This document shows positions 11,481-21,796 of a DNA stretch of 64,000 nt, one piece after another (the first letter of the stretch is position 1; each line of letters opens with the position of its first letter). The notes under the pieces are model-generated. The model saw only the letters and a list, made by a program, of their open reading frames with translations. It was not told the origin of the DNA and ran no database searches. Made by a program: the position numbers and the translations under genes. This stretch comes from Brachypodium distachyon (taxonomy: Eukaryota > Streptophyta > Magnoliopsida > Poales > Poaceae), in the NCBI RefSeq assembly GCF_000005505.3, contig NC_016134.3, positions 11,390,624 to 11,454,623 on the forward strand, written 5' to 3'.

Positions 11481-11749
11481 CAGAGAGCATCATAACTTCT
11501 CTTTTTGTCACCATCAAGTAGGAGTAAGACCACCATCCATACCCATATAGCTCCCTTTGACAGTGATATTTGGTACACCTGTCCTGTTCATACTTGGGCA
11601 TTGCTGGCGGAAAAGCTATGAGTAAGTTTCAGGTTGATATATTTGCTAGAGAGGAAAAATCAAACGACACTACGGTGGTGTTTCATGCTTTGAACACTAT
11701 TTGTGAACAGAGAGACATGCACTGTGTTGGGACCTACTTAATTGGTAAC

Positions 11750-11896
11750 AAATTCTGTCAACTTCTTTGCATGCTGCAGATGCAAACTGCATGCACTTGA
11801 TCACAGGGCTGCAGAGTCTTGGGCTCTTGGCAACAGAAATTTGAAAAGTGCTTTAGCAATCAGCATGCATCTCTCGTCTATGTATCTCTATATAAG
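11750..11896 (+). promoter_or_regulatory. PHAS unit 4 promoter module and TATA box
   Basis: Subtype block with CTTTGCATGCTGCAGATGCA, a CACTTGATCACAGGGCTGCA core, and TATATAAG at 11889-11896. Shared with units 5 and 7. Confidence 0.65.
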
Positions 11897-11920
11897 AGCT
11901 TGAGATTGTTGATTCACAGT

Positions 11921-12440
11921 CCATATAGGGTTCGGGGGAGATGGATATATACCACATAACAATGTGGATTTTGAATTTTCGTTAGTATAAGCTGAGATAT
12001 TGGAGAAGACCAAAAGCATTGGACATCTGTTTTTTATATATTATTGGAGAAGCCCCCTGTGCAACAGTCAGGGTTGATTGGCAAGTGAACTTAATTCGTT
12101 GCCTAAATCTCTATATGTTATGCTAGTTTAACCATCCGAACTAGCATGGAAGGGAATTGTACAGGTAGAAAATCAACAAATTCAGAGGTGGGAAGCATCC
12201 GGATTTGCCGAGTCTATGCATGCAGTCGAATTGTACTAGCATAGGAATTGAATTGTACTATGAAAGGCATGCACTTTCAGTATGTACGGCTAATTAAGCA
12301 GTGCAATTTATTTTGCACTTTCATTTTGCTCCCCCGTCCTGTATCACTGCCGGGTGGACCTAAACCTCAATGTCAGTGACATAGAACATAGCATATTATC
12401 AAAGTACAAAATTAAAGTTGGACATAAGATTCAAATTGCC
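11921..12440 (+). ncRNA. PHAS unit 4, putative phasiRNA precursor
   Basis: The site at 11993-12014 (TGAGATATTGGAG then AAGACCAAA) differs from a perfect miR2275 complement at one mismatch and one G:U, the best match in family A subtype 2. Predicted cleavage is between 12004 and 12005. The TATA box is 104 bp upstream. The 3' end is set by homology to unit 7 and is approximate. Confidence 0.65.
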
Positions 12441-12507
12441 ACAAGTTTATGGTGTTGGCTGTGAGTTATTATTGTTTCGCCAAACCATTGAAGTACAGGC
12501 CACACTA

Positions 12508-12805
12508 TTAGGTAGTGTTTGGTTCCAGAACGAGCTGGGATGGAACGGAACGGTTCTATTCCTGTAGAAATGGAATGTATTATATATTCTAAGAACCAAA
12601 CACTTGAGCCCAGTTCCACTTGGAACCAACTGATTCCTACTTTTTTGAGCAATGGAATGGTTCTATTCCAATTTTGAGGCATATTAGAGGAATACTCCCT
12701 TATGTGGAACCATATGGTTCTATTCCAATTTTGTCAGTTCTAGGAATCAAACACATGAACTATCTTAACTTTTCGAACCATTTCATTGCATTATAATGAG
12801 TTTAT
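12508..12805. mobile_element. MITE-like insertion with TGTTTGGTTCC ends
   Basis: Comparison with the homologous tract at 16380-16420, where CACACTATC...CTAATGGTACGG is continuous, shows about 300 extra bases here. They start AGTGTTTGGTTCC and include GGAATCAAACAC and AACCAAACACTT inverted motifs. Exact ends and the target duplication are unclear. Ends resemble those of 23933-24986. Confidence 0.5.
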
Positions 12806-13090
12806 AATGGTACGGCCGATGGTTGATCAAGCCAATGATTTCTGAATGGCTCTTTAATTAGGTCGTTTGCCAAAGGTTGATCATACACGCACGAGCACTA
12901 GCTTATATGATACAGGATTAAACATTTAAGATGCGGTATATTTTGGATATTTTTTTGAAAAATTTCAACAAATTGTGGTGAATCTTGACCGCAATTTGAA
13001 TTTGGTATGAATAATCTGAAATTTTGAGATAAATATATTTTTTACCCATTGAAACTACTAAAATTTCATTGACATTTTAAACCCTGGATG
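12806..13090. other. Spacer
   Basis: AT-rich, no recognisable feature. Confidence 0.3.
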
Positions 13091-13217
13091 CTAGTGATTT
13101 TTGGTACACATGTCCTGTTCATACTTGGGTAATGCTGGCAGAAAAGCTATGAGCAGTTTCGAGTTGATATATTAGAGAGGAAAAATCAAACGACAATACG
13201 GTGGTGTTTCATGCTTT

Positions 13218-13305
13218 GAACCTTTCTATTATATGTATTTAGACGTCTTTTAGACGTAGATACATTCATATTTGTACAAATTTGAGTTACTTAATATGAG
13301 AGAGA
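13218..13305. mobile_element. Stowaway-type MITE remnant
   Basis: About 85 bp absent from the otherwise matching tract in unit 4 (11690-11710). It contains the TTTAGACGTCTTTTAGACGTAG and ACTTAATATG elements typical of grass Stowaway interiors. It lies in the upstream part of unit 5. Confidence 0.55.
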
Positions 13306-13371
13306 ATTTGTGAACAGAGAGACATGCACTGTGTTGGGCGGCCGCGGGCCCTACTTAATGCGTAACAGATT

Positions 13372-13512
13372 CTGTCAACTTCTTTGCATGCTGCAGATGC
13401 AAAATGCATGCACATGATCACAGGGCTGCAGGTCTTGGGCTCTTGGCTACAGAAATCTGAAAAGTGATTCAGCAATCAGCATGCATTTCTCATCTCGGTA
13501 TCTCTATATAAG
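13372..13512 (+). promoter_or_regulatory. PHAS unit 5 promoter module and TATA box
   Basis: Same subtype block as unit 4 (CATGCTGCAGATGCAAAATG, ATGATCACAGGGCTGCAG), with TATATAAG at 13505-13512. Confidence 0.65.
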
Positions 13513-13536
13513 AGCTTGAGCTTGTTGATTGACAGT

Positions 13537-13800
13537 CCATAGGGTTCGTGGGAGATGTATATAACACTTTTTTTTTGCGGGGAGATGTATATACCACATA
13601 ACAATGTGGACTTTGAATCTTTTCTTAGTAAGCTGAGATATTAGAGAAGACCAAAAGCATCTGACATCTCTGTTTATATATTATTGGAGAATGCCCCTGT
13701 GCAATAGTCAGGGTTGATTACCGTTGAATTTTCTTGCCTCAATCTTCATATTAGTAGTTTAACCATCCGAACTGGCACAAATTGTACTAGTAGCAATCGA
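13537..13800 (+). ncRNA. PHAS unit 5, putative phasiRNA precursor
   Basis: The site at 13634-13655 is TGAGATATTAGAG then AAGACCAAA, with cleavage expected between 13645 and 13646. The TATA-to-site distance is 129 bp. Removing the 30-bp micro-insertion plus duplication at 13564-13593 restores 99 bp, the family value. Confidence 0.6.
13564..13579 (-). mobile_element. Micro-retroinsertion (poly(A) stub) with 14-bp duplication
   Basis: Minus strand CGCAAAAAAAAAGTGT, flanked by direct copies of GGGAGATGTATATA (13550-13563 and 13580-13593). This is the footprint of target-primed reverse transcription that copied almost only the tail. The T-tract plus GCGGGG recurs at 16717 (other orientation) and 38480. 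Confidence 0.6.
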
Positions 13801-13859
13801 ATTGTACTAGTACAAGAAAAGAAGGGGGTGTACAACACGATCTCACAGAGAGCAGAGTA

Positions 13860-15010
13860 ACTTCACTTTTAGTCACCATCAAGTAGGAGTAATACAACCA
13901 TCCATATCCATGTAGTCCCCTTCGACAGTGATGATCAGTGTAGAATAACAGTGCAATATATCGCCAACTGCGGATGTCGTTCCTCCTCACGGATTGGCGA
14001 TGACGATTGTGCTCGGCAATAGTTAGATCGCAGGAACTGATTTTTGAAATTTAAAACAAACAAAAAAAGGTTTTCCCACTCTAAAGCAAAACATGATCAT
14101 CTACCGCTAAACATCACAAGCAATGATCCAAGATAGGAATAGAAACAATTATGAGATTCATGAGAGTGACTGCAATATTTTTGGTATTTTCGATTTACTT
14201 GAGAATCTAAAGCACTTAAACAAGCATTCATCAAAGACAGGGCAGAAGCAGATAATAAGAGATTGGGACAGAACATCTAAGTAGTAATTTTTATAACACA
14301 AGCAAACACCGAGAGATTAGGGAAATAGGAAGTTTTGGGATTCAGGAATAGAATGGGCTAAAAAAACAAGACTAGTACGAAATTAGTACAGACGATGATG
14401 CAATAACTCACACAAATCATGAACTACTACTTAGAAATCATCGCTTCACTCCATGGGTTTCCAACTCACACATCAATCAGGTACTGAAGCAACAAGCAGT
14501 AAATGAGATAAGGGAGAGGAACTAATCAGGATGAACTTAGGAGATGAAGCAGCACAAGTTGGAGAAAGGGAAGAAGTTGCAGGAGATTCTCGTGCATTCT
14601 AGCTTTGTACAAAATCCTGAGGTAATTATTATTGATTGGAGTAATAATATACAGTATTATAACTCATTATTATTAGAGTAGCGTGCATGACATTCGAGTT
14701 TTGACCGCTAGCTACTCTTTGGTGATTCATCATTTCTTTGCAAGCTGCATGCACACACACAAATGCCATGCAAACAATCACAAGGATGCAGTGACTTGGC
14801 TAGTTGGCAAAAAATGTGTGAAAGAGCATATTTATATGTAGAATTCATCTTTCTTTCTCTCTATATATAAGCTTAGAGCTTCCCACTGGTTGATGCATGC
14901 TCCACAAAGAGATGGATATTTTTTCGAGCTAAAAATAATACTCAGTACTTTGGATTTTGGTTCACTAAGACATTAGAGGAGACCAAAAGTATGTTGCAGC
15001 TTTGTCCACC
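13860..15010. repeat. Segmental duplication copy 1
   Basis: This block, including the non-coding tract 13860-14640 and PHAS unit 6, is repeated at 22405-25780 in the same order. The second copy is longer because of two nested insertions. The non-coding tract itself (CGATTGTGCTCGGCAATAG, then a purine-rich AT stretch) contains no gene I can support. Confidence 0.75.
14680..14871 (+). promoter_or_regulatory. PHAS unit 6 promoter module and TATA box
   Basis: Family-A block (GACATTCGAGTTTTGACCGC, CCATGCAAACAATCACAAGG), with TATATAAG at 14864-14871. Confidence 0.65.
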
Positions 15011-15480
15011 AAAATTCTTTACGGTGCCCGTTTGCTAAGACGCACGCTCTCTGGCATCTGGCCGCAATCCGATCGCCGTGGACATGTACGTCGCTGCGAC
15101 TTATTGCGGCCAGGGACGATTTTGGCCCATATCATAACTGGACCCGTGGTTCGAGCATAGACCGCTCGGCTGGGCCATATGAACGTTGGCTGGACACAAG
15201 CATCCGGCCCAGTCTCCGCCCATATTACATCAAGTTCCGTTGGGCCATATGACTGTTTTGACGAAGGGACCTGGGCCCATGTTACCGTTGCTAAGGATCG
15301 ATGTGAAGCCCATTTTTTGTCTGATTTTCGTTCACATGCCCCAGATTTAACGAATTGATTATGTTGTTTCATATGCTACTTTACCTCCATGACATTCTCA
15401 TAGAGGGCAGAGTAACTTCTCTTTTTGTCACCATCAAGTACGGATAAAACCACCATCCATACCCATATAGCTCCCTTTGA
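14896..15480 (+). ncRNA. PHAS unit 6, putative phasiRNA precursor
   Basis: The site at 14966-14987 is TAAGACATTAGAG then GAGACCAAA, 102 bp after the TATA box. Predicted cleavage is between 14977 and 14978. The body is homologous to units 1 and 3. The open frame on the opposite strand at 15019-15372 is a by-product of the GC-rich body. Confidence 0.6.
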
Positions 15481-15669
15481 CAGTGATTTTTGGTACACTT
15501 GTCCTGTTCATACTTGGGTAATGCTGGCATAAAAGCTATGAGCAAGTTTCAGATTGATATATTAGCTAGAGAGGAAAAATCAAACAACACTACGGTGGTG
15601 TTTCATGCTTTGAACACTATTTGTGAACTTAGACATGCACTGTGTTGGGCGGGCCCTACTTAATGGGTA

Positions 15670-15795
15670 ACAGATTCTGTCAACTTCTTTGCATGCTGCA
15701 GATGCAAAATGCATGCAGATGATCACAGGGCTGCAGGTCTTGGGCTCTTGGCAACAGAAAGTGATTCGGAAATCAGCATGCGTCTCTCATCTCTG
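15670..15795 (+). promoter_or_regulatory. PHAS unit 7 promoter module, TATA box deleted
   Basis: The block matches units 4 and 5 up to CTCTGTATCTCTAT, then jumps to TGATTCACAGTCC. About 18 bp containing the TATA box are missing. Confidence 0.6.
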
Positions 15796-15814
15796 TATCT
15801 CTATTGATTCACAG

Positions 15815-16400
15815 TCCATAGGGTTCGGGGGAGATGGATATATACAACATAACAATGTGGATTTTGAATTTTTCGTTTGTATAAGCTGAGATATTGGAGA
15901 AGACCAAAAGCATCTGACATCTCTGTTTATATATTATTTGAGAAGGCCCCTGTTCAACACTGAAGTTTGATTGAAAGTTGAGTTTTGTTGCCTCAATCTT
16001 CATATGTTATACTAGTTCAACCATCCGAACTAGCGGAATTGTACTAATAGCAGTCGAATTGTACTAGTATAGAAAAAAGGAGGGTGTGTATCAGTAGAAT
16101 AAGGCTAGGAATCGAATTGTACTAGGAAGAAGGTGTGCACTTCCAGTATGTACGGCTAATCAACCATTTTACTTTGCACTTTATATTAACAAAGATGTCC
16201 CATCCTGTATTCCTGTATAACTGCCGGTGGACCTAATTAAACCTCACATTTCAGTGACATAGCAGAACTTATCATATTATCAAAGTACAAAAGTAAAGTT
16301 GGACATAATATTAAAATTGCCACAGTTTATGGTGTTAGCCGTCAGTTATTATTGTTTCGCCAAACCATTCAAGTATAGGCCACACTATCACTGTCTAATG
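15815..16400 (+). ncRNA. PHAS unit 7, site intact but TATA lost
   Basis: The site at 15887-15908 is identical to unit 4 (TGAGATATTGGAG then AAGACCAAA). Because the TATA box is deleted, transcription may be lost or shifted. The body matches unit 4. The 3' end is approximate. Confidence 0.5.
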
Positions 16401-16509
16401 GTACGGCGATGGTTGATTGTTTTAATTTATTCGCAGATACAGATAGATCAAGCCAATGATTTCCGAATGGCTCTTCAATTAGGTCGTATGCCAAATGTCC
16501 ATCATATAT

Positions 16510-16547
16510 ACTCTTTCCGTCCTGAATTAATTCAGTACGGAGGGAGT
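16510..16547. mobile_element. Collapsed Stowaway MITE (ends only)
   Basis: ACTCTTTCCGTCC followed almost at once by GTACGGAGGGAGT: two Stowaway termini with the interior deleted, beside TA. Confidence 0.5.
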
Positions 16548-16716
16548 TGCATAGTTTGGCTACTGTCGCTTGGGGCGAGCGTTTCTGTTGGCCTTGCAGC
16601 TGTTGTGAAGGACTGATTATCGAGCACGTGTAGTTGTTTTGCTTCATCCGGAGGTAGCGAGAGACTGAGGTTTAGGCGAATGAATTCAGTGTGATAGCAA
16701 ACTGCTCTGTTCTGGT

Positions 16717-16734
16717 ACCCCGCAAAAAAAAAAA
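16717..16734 (+). mobile_element. Micro-retroinsertion ACCCCGC(A)n with 16-bp duplication
   Basis: ACCCCGC plus about 12 A residues lies between direct copies of ACTGCTCTGTTCTGGT (16701-16716 and 16735-16750). Confidence 0.6.
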
Positions 16735-16799
16735 ACTGCTCTGTTCTGGTGATAATGTCTTGGGTAGTGATTGATCGTTGTTCCACTCCAAATGAGAGA

Positions 16800-17000
16800 T
16801 GGATAATGTTTTGGCTAAACAATAGTATGGATTTTGTTTCATTGAGACATTAGAGAAGAGACCAAAAGCTTGTTGCATTTCTGTTCATAATATATCATTT
16901 GGGTACAGCGATCGAGAGAAAAGATATATTGACGAGTGATTTACTGGTACATCGATGAGGTGCACGAAGTCGAATGTAAAAGAAGTGGCAGGATTAAAAC
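16800..17000 (+). ncRNA. Degenerate PHAS unit 8
   Basis: 16843-16866 reads TGAGACATTAGAGAAGAGAC then CAAA, a target-like motif carrying a 2-base insertion, followed by the family tract GTTGCATTTCTGTTCATAAT. No TATA box or promoter block is visible upstream, where the collapsed Stowaway and the micro-insertion lie. Probably non-functional. Confidence 0.35.
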
Positions 17001-17467
17001 AAGTAGCACAGGGTTGCCATCTCCGGCGTGAGTTGCTACAAGTTTGTATAGCCATGATAGGACACACAGCTTTCTTATATACCAATTCTTTATTTTCTGT
17101 TGTCCTCTCCGTGCCTTGTTGCATTTTCTTTCTTTTCTAATAAAAATCGAGCCATGCAAATCGAAGATGATTTCACGAATTGGTGACAAATACTTCAGAT
17201 CCCACAAACATACTTTCAAACACCAATTCCTGAACGTCCCTTTCACGGTCCACTTGCACCACGTCGACCCCCAACTCTACCTGCCGCTGAAGAAATATAC
17301 ATTATTAAAAAATGAGTATCTTAGATACATTGTGAAATATATTTTCATATTATCTTGGTTTGACATTGCATATACGTTGATGATTTTTCCTATAAGCTTG
17401 TTCAAATTTTTTGAAGTTTGACAGTCAACAAAAGTTATTTTTTTTTGACAGAAACAGTCATAGGGTA
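17001..17467. other. AT-rich spacer
   Basis: No supported gene. The short open frames here are AT-rich noise. Confidence 0.3.
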
Positions 17468-17663
17468 GCATGCATGACATTTTAGTTTTGACTGTCAGAT
17501 ATATGCTCACAGTTGACTCATCATTTCTTTGCAAGCTGCACACACAAATGTACGCAAATGATCACAAGGACTTATAGCTTCCGCAAGAAACGTGTGAAAG
17601 AGCGTAGATATAGAAACGTGTGAAAGAACGTAGATATAGAATTCATCTCCATCTCTATATAAG
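17468..17663 (+). promoter_or_regulatory. PHAS unit 9 promoter module and TATA box
   Basis: Family-A block (GCAAGCTGCACACACAAATG, GCAAATGATCACAAGGA) with a short internal repeat GAAACGTGTGAAAGA. TATATAAG is at 17656-17663. Confidence 0.65.
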
Positions 17664-17687
17664 CTTATGGCTTCCCCACTTGCTGAT

Positions 17688-18260
17688 GCATATGCTCCAC
17701 CGAAGAGATGAATATTTTTCAGCTAAAAGAATATTACCTTGTATTTTGGTTCACTAAGATATTTGAGGAAACCAAAAATACGTTGTAGCTTTGTTCATAT
17801 GTTATTTGGGAATATTTCTTTTCGGACAGACAGATTCATTAGAAAGTCATTTTTGGAGCATTTGGCCGCAGCGACTACATTTTTGATAGTGTTCAACCAT
17901 CTCTCTAGATATGCAGAGGACTGTTCGACTTTCCCCGGGCCAAAAGAAAGACCTATGCCAACTCTAGTGACTTGATTAAATCATTGAGATAACTCTGATT
18001 GTCTTGTATATATTTATTGTAACATTTGCCTTTATTATAATATAATATATATTGCAGTTGATGGATCATTTATTTACTATCTTTTCCTTAAAAAAGTCAT
18101 TTATGTTCTTTAAAACATGATTTTCCCTGTATTGGTAGTTCAATTGATTCATCGTCTAGTTGATCTTGCCGTGCCGATTCTCGTCAAGTTCGCAGATAGC
18201 ACAAGTTGTAGCAGTGGATAAAAAAAAGTCTAAGAGTTCACTAATATAATTGAGACGTGT
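17688..18260 (+). ncRNA. PHAS unit 9, putative phasiRNA precursor
   Basis: The site at 17755-17776 is TAAGATATTTGAG then GAAACCAAA, 99 bp after the TATA box, with a perfect seed-pairing half. Predicted cleavage is between 17766 and 17767. The downstream tract is shared with units 12 and 13 and runs toward the 3' end of the dirigent pseudogene. Confidence 0.65.
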
Positions 18261-18483
18261 TTGCCTCCAAGCAGTGGAGTACTCTATATTTTTAGTTCGG
18301 CACGGTCATTTACTCGTTTAGCTAGCATGGTTCATTTAGTTCGTGTTTGTCGTCACGACCATACACTCTCCACGGGCCAGATGGCTGAAGTTCGATCGTG
18401 TTTTCAAGTTTTGATTCTATTTTTGTCTATTTTACAATGCAAGGTCGTTATTCAGCTAGCACGTACGTACCACCTCACATTCT

Positions 18484-18499
18484 TTTTTTTTTTACCAGT
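18484..18499 (-). mobile_element. Micro-retroinsertion with 19-bp duplication
   Basis: A poly(T) stretch plus ACCAGT lies between direct copies of ACGTACCACCTCACATTCT (18465-18483 and 18500-18518). The homologous tract at 26290-26315 lacks it. Confidence 0.55.
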
Positions 18500-18731
18500 A
18501 CGTACCACCTCACATTCTACTGAATATACTCCAATATCAACATATGAATTACAGAAACTTTATTCTTGGCCCTTGGATTATGCCAACATAATTTCAGAAA
18601 ACTAACATTGCCACATGTACAAATCGTGGATACAGTATGTAGTATGTAAATCCACTTATTGCAGAGCCAGGAATGTCAAGCAAGGCCGTCGGCCCTTCCA
18701 AACAGAGATCAACAGAGCAAACAAGAGCTCC

Positions 18732-19167
18732 TCACGGGTTAACGAAGACGTCGAGCTCAAGCACAGCATTAGGGTGATCAAGCCTTACAGTCTTCTACAA
18801 CACATACCCTCTGGCCATCCTGAACTGTCCCGTGCCACCGACCATGGCCAGCTCCCTTACCGCGGCACCGATGTCGTCCCGGCCAACCACGGTGACCGAC
18901 GAGCCCGCGTAGGAGCCCGAGGTGAGCACGAGCCCGCGTAGACGCCCGAGGTTGCCCCTCGACGCCCAGATGTACTGCCCCATGCACCGCTGTGAGAACG
19001 TCGTCGATGACGATCGTGTCGCTGAAGTGGCCCTTGGACCCGTTCAGCACTTGTACTGCTGTTGGGGATGGGCCGATTAGTACGTCGTGCATGTAGAAGT
19101 GAAGGCGTGCCGATGCCACCGCCGGGTGCGCCTCCAGGGCCAGGGCGAGGAACAGAGCGAGCAGCAT
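18732..19167 (-). pseudogene. Dirigent-like pseudogene
   Basis: Close paralogue of the intact gene at 26495-26977. The ATG at 19167 starts MLLALFLALALEAHP (signal peptide), then LHFYMHDVL and VQVLNGSKGHF. About 34 bases are deleted after DVLTA, shifting the frame near 18985. A second frame resumes with GQYIWASRGN, SSVTVVGRDDIGAA and VGGTGQFRMARGYVL. The tryptophan codon after GYVL is a TAG stop (18795-18797). The last residues (LDHPNAVLELDVFVNP) are still recognisable up to 18732. Not expected to make a functional protein. Confidence 0.85.
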
Positions 19168-19819
19168 GGCCTAGAGCTAGAGCTCAAGGTAGGAGAGGTA
19201 GTTAGGATAGAATCATAGAAGGGACTCTGAGGGAGGTGAGGTGAGAAGGAACTCCATGGCCGCCGAGAAAAACACAGAGCAGGGTGCTATAGAGGGAGAG
19301 AGAACCAGGAGGGAGAGAATCTTATAAGTTCTAAATTGACCATCATGTTTTTCTTACTGAGAGGGTATCGTGCAATATGAGCCGTCCTTGTGTTTATATT
19401 TGGGGGAGAGGGGTAAGACTTCTGCATTATGTGTTTTGTTTTTACGGATTAGAAAGACATACATGTTTGATGAATTGTCGGTAATAAATCTCCAAAAGAA
19501 CGAAGAACAAAATATATGAAAAATATAAACCGCCCCACCACAAAATAGCACAAGTCTAGTTAACATAAGTTACGGAGTAATAATCATCCCCAAAAATCAG
19601 TAAGTTAAGATAAACAACACACAAGTACGCAAAGTCGTTTCTAACGGGGCCGGCATGAACCGGTGCCATCCCATCGCACGTTGCACACCGAGATCCGTGC
19701 ACAGTCCGGACAAAAGGGGGGAAGCGGGGGAAGGAAAGGGCAGGCACGAATCTCGGGGCAGATTGTATGACGCGGATGGCGCCGTCTCCATACAAGTACT
19801 ACAATTCCTTATCCAGGTA
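19168..19819. other. Former upstream region of the dirigent pseudogene and spacer
   Basis: Purine-rich near 19200-19320, otherwise AT-rich. A moderately GC-rich patch at 19640-19790 has no recognisable coding content. Confidence 0.3.
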
Positions 19820-20483
19820 GCATCCATGACATTAATTGTTTTTATTGGCAATTAATTTCTTTGCAAGATGCACCCACGAAATGCATGCAGATCATAGGTA
19901 GAAATGCCTTAGCTAGTTGGCACTAAGGGTGTGTTTGGTTTGAGCCACAACTAGCCCCACCAATTTTTTGGCAAATTTTGGTATGACCAAATCAAGGGCA
20001 TGACCAAATTTTTGGTCACTAGATGTTAATTGGATTGCAGCCATTGAAAGGCTAATTTTTTGACAAACTTTTTAGACATAAATTTTGTTTGCAACCAACT
20101 TGATACTCAAACCGTTACTGGCTTGATATTTGCTCTGATTGAATGCACATGAGGCTTACCGTTTAACAGGAGAGAACTGTATTAACCATAAAGAAAAGGA
20201 AACAGGCTTGGGCCCACCGTGATTAGAGGGCCAGCGCCACGACCACTTTTTTGGCGGAGCTTTTCTTCGCCCTGAGCTCGCCACGGATTTTGCTGGGAAA
20301 GCACGGGCATGGCCGAGACTGGGTTGGCGAGCCAAATTTTCGGTCCCTATGCAAACAACCGTCAAATATCGTGGGCTAACCAATCTTTTGGTATGGTTGG
20401 ATTTGGTTGTAAACTAAACAGACCCTAAATGTGTGAAAGAGCTTAGTATATATACATCATGCATGCATCTCTCCATCTATAAG
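19820..20483 (+). promoter_or_regulatory. PHAS unit 10 promoter module split by a Tourist-like MITE
   Basis: The block's left half (TTTCTTTGCAAGATGCACCC, ATGCATGCAGATCATAGG, CTAGTTGGCAC) ends at 19923. Its right half (ATGTGTGAAAGAGCTTAG) resumes at 20429. A weakened TATA (CTATAAG, about 20477-20483) lies 85-92 bp before the site. Confidence 0.55.
19927..20425. mobile_element. Tourist/PIF-Harbinger-like MITE
   Basis: The left end is GGGTGTGTTTGGTTT. The right end read inward is GGGTCTGTTTAGTTT. The 3-bp duplications are TAA (19924-19926 and 20426-20428). The 499-bp insert splits the unit 10 promoter. Short open frames inside are not supported as genes. Confidence 0.75.
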
Positions 20484-20507
20484 CTTGGAGCTGCAGAGTG
20501 GTTGCTT

Positions 20508-20780
20508 CACACTCCAAAGAAGAAATGATTATTTTCTATTCAGAAATATTTTTGTATCTTGAATCAGTGAGATATTAGAGAAGACCAAAGGTTTATAGTG
20601 TCTATATTGATATATTATTTGAGAGCTCCACTTTTAAGCTCTGAATATTGATTAACAAGTCATATATGTTCCAACGATGTATTTTGTATTGATAGACCAA
20701 TGGTGCAGTAGTTGACTCCTAATGTACCCACCATCATCGAGTTTGCACGTACAGCAACTTTGCTGGATTAAATACCAAAG
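20508..20780 (+). ncRNA. PHAS unit 10, putative phasiRNA precursor
   Basis: The site at 20568-20589 is TGAGATATTAGAG then AAGACCAAA, identical to unit 5. Predicted cleavage is between 20579 and 20580. The promoter is interrupted by a MITE, so expression is uncertain. Confidence 0.55.
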
Positions 20781-20804
20781 TTCTCTCGGTGGAAGAAAAA
20801 GATG

Positions 20805-20968
20805 CATTTGAGTTCTGACTGATAGCTACTGTTTTTGTTGGCAATTCATTCCTTTGCACGCTAGTCGCAAGAAATGCTTGCAGATCATGAGGGGAATATT
20901 TAGCTAGTTGGCAATAGATGGGTGAAGAGCTTGCTTAGTATACACATATCTTTCCATATCTCTATAAG
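20805..20968 (+). promoter_or_regulatory. PHAS unit 11 promoter module
   Basis: Diverged family-A block (TTTGAGTTCTGACTGATAGC, GCAGATCATGAGG, TAGCTAGTTGGCA), with CTATAAG at 20962-20968 in place of TATATAAG. Confidence 0.5.
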
Positions 20969-20992
20969 CTTCGAGCTGCCCAGTGATTGATT

Positions 20993-21280
20993 CACACTCC
21001 AAACAATAGATTACATTTTTTCGGCTAAGAAATACCTGTGGATTTTGGTTCATATTAGAGTGGACCAAAAATATTGCGTTGTGTGCATCTTGTATATTTT
21101 TTGAGAGCTCCATTTTGTTATCCCACTCTGTTCAGTGACAAGTAATATACTCACTCCAAGTCCATAAGCGTCTCAGGTGCAGTACAATTTTATACTAACT
21201 TTGAACTAAATCTGAAACACATATTATGAATCGGAGGGTGTAGCTTATAAGATGCATAGTATACTGATAGACCAATAGGT
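20993..21280 (+). ncRNA. Degenerate PHAS unit 11
   Basis: 21048-21069 reads GTTCATATTAGAG then TGGACCAAA. The 5' TGAG of the motif is lost and the seed-pairing side has a changed base. Flanking tracts match unit 10. Confidence 0.4.
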
Positions 21281-21579
21281 GAGTACTTCCTAATATGGTA
21301 ATTTTCATATATGTTTGTCTTAAAAAAACAGACTCCTGGCTGCTGAACTAAGTAAGATTTCTAGAAAGCAGATAAGTATAGTGAATAAAAATGGATCAGA
21401 TATGAATCAGCAGGCTCAAGGTATGCCTGGAAAGCCTATCTATATCGCACAACTAATCGGCTACAGATTTCCCAAAACGGATCAACAGAATCAAGACTAA
21501 ATGCAGGTCCAGCTACATATTTCCGCTAACAAGTCAAGACATACTGAAATACAAGTATTATAACTCATAATTAGGGTAG

Positions 21580-21772
21580 CATGCGTGACATTTGAGTTTT
21601 GACCACTATCTACTACCTGTTGATTCATCATCTCCTTGCAAGCTGCACACACAAATGCATGCAGATGATCACAAGGATGCAGTGACTTAGCCAGTTGGCA
21701 AAAAAAAGTGTGAAAGAGCATATTTGTATATAGAATTCATCCCTGTCGCTATATAATCTATCTCTATATAAG
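21580..21772 (+). promoter_or_regulatory. PHAS unit 12 promoter module and TATA box
   Basis: Family-A block (GACATTTGAGTTTTGACCAC, ATGCATGCAGATGATCACAA, CAGTTGGCA), with TATATAAG at 21765-21772. Confidence 0.65.
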
Positions 21773-21796
21773 GTTAGAGCTCCCCGTGGATGCATG

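Noticed and set aside
15019..15372. 117-codon minus-strand frame
   Set aside because: Lies in the body of PHAS unit 6. The equivalent region in units 1 and 3 does not keep the frame.
11640..15580. Repeated TTGATATATTAGAGAGGAAA followed by AATCAAAC at about 11636, 13160 and 15548
   Set aside because: It resembles the miR2275 target but has extra bases that break pairing in the middle, no TATA at the right distance, and lies upstream of genuine sites as part of the duplicated block.
20156..20383. 75-codon frame in the Tourist-like MITE as a Harbinger transposase relic
   Set aside because: No DDE or Myb-like motif. The element is too short and appears non-autonomous.
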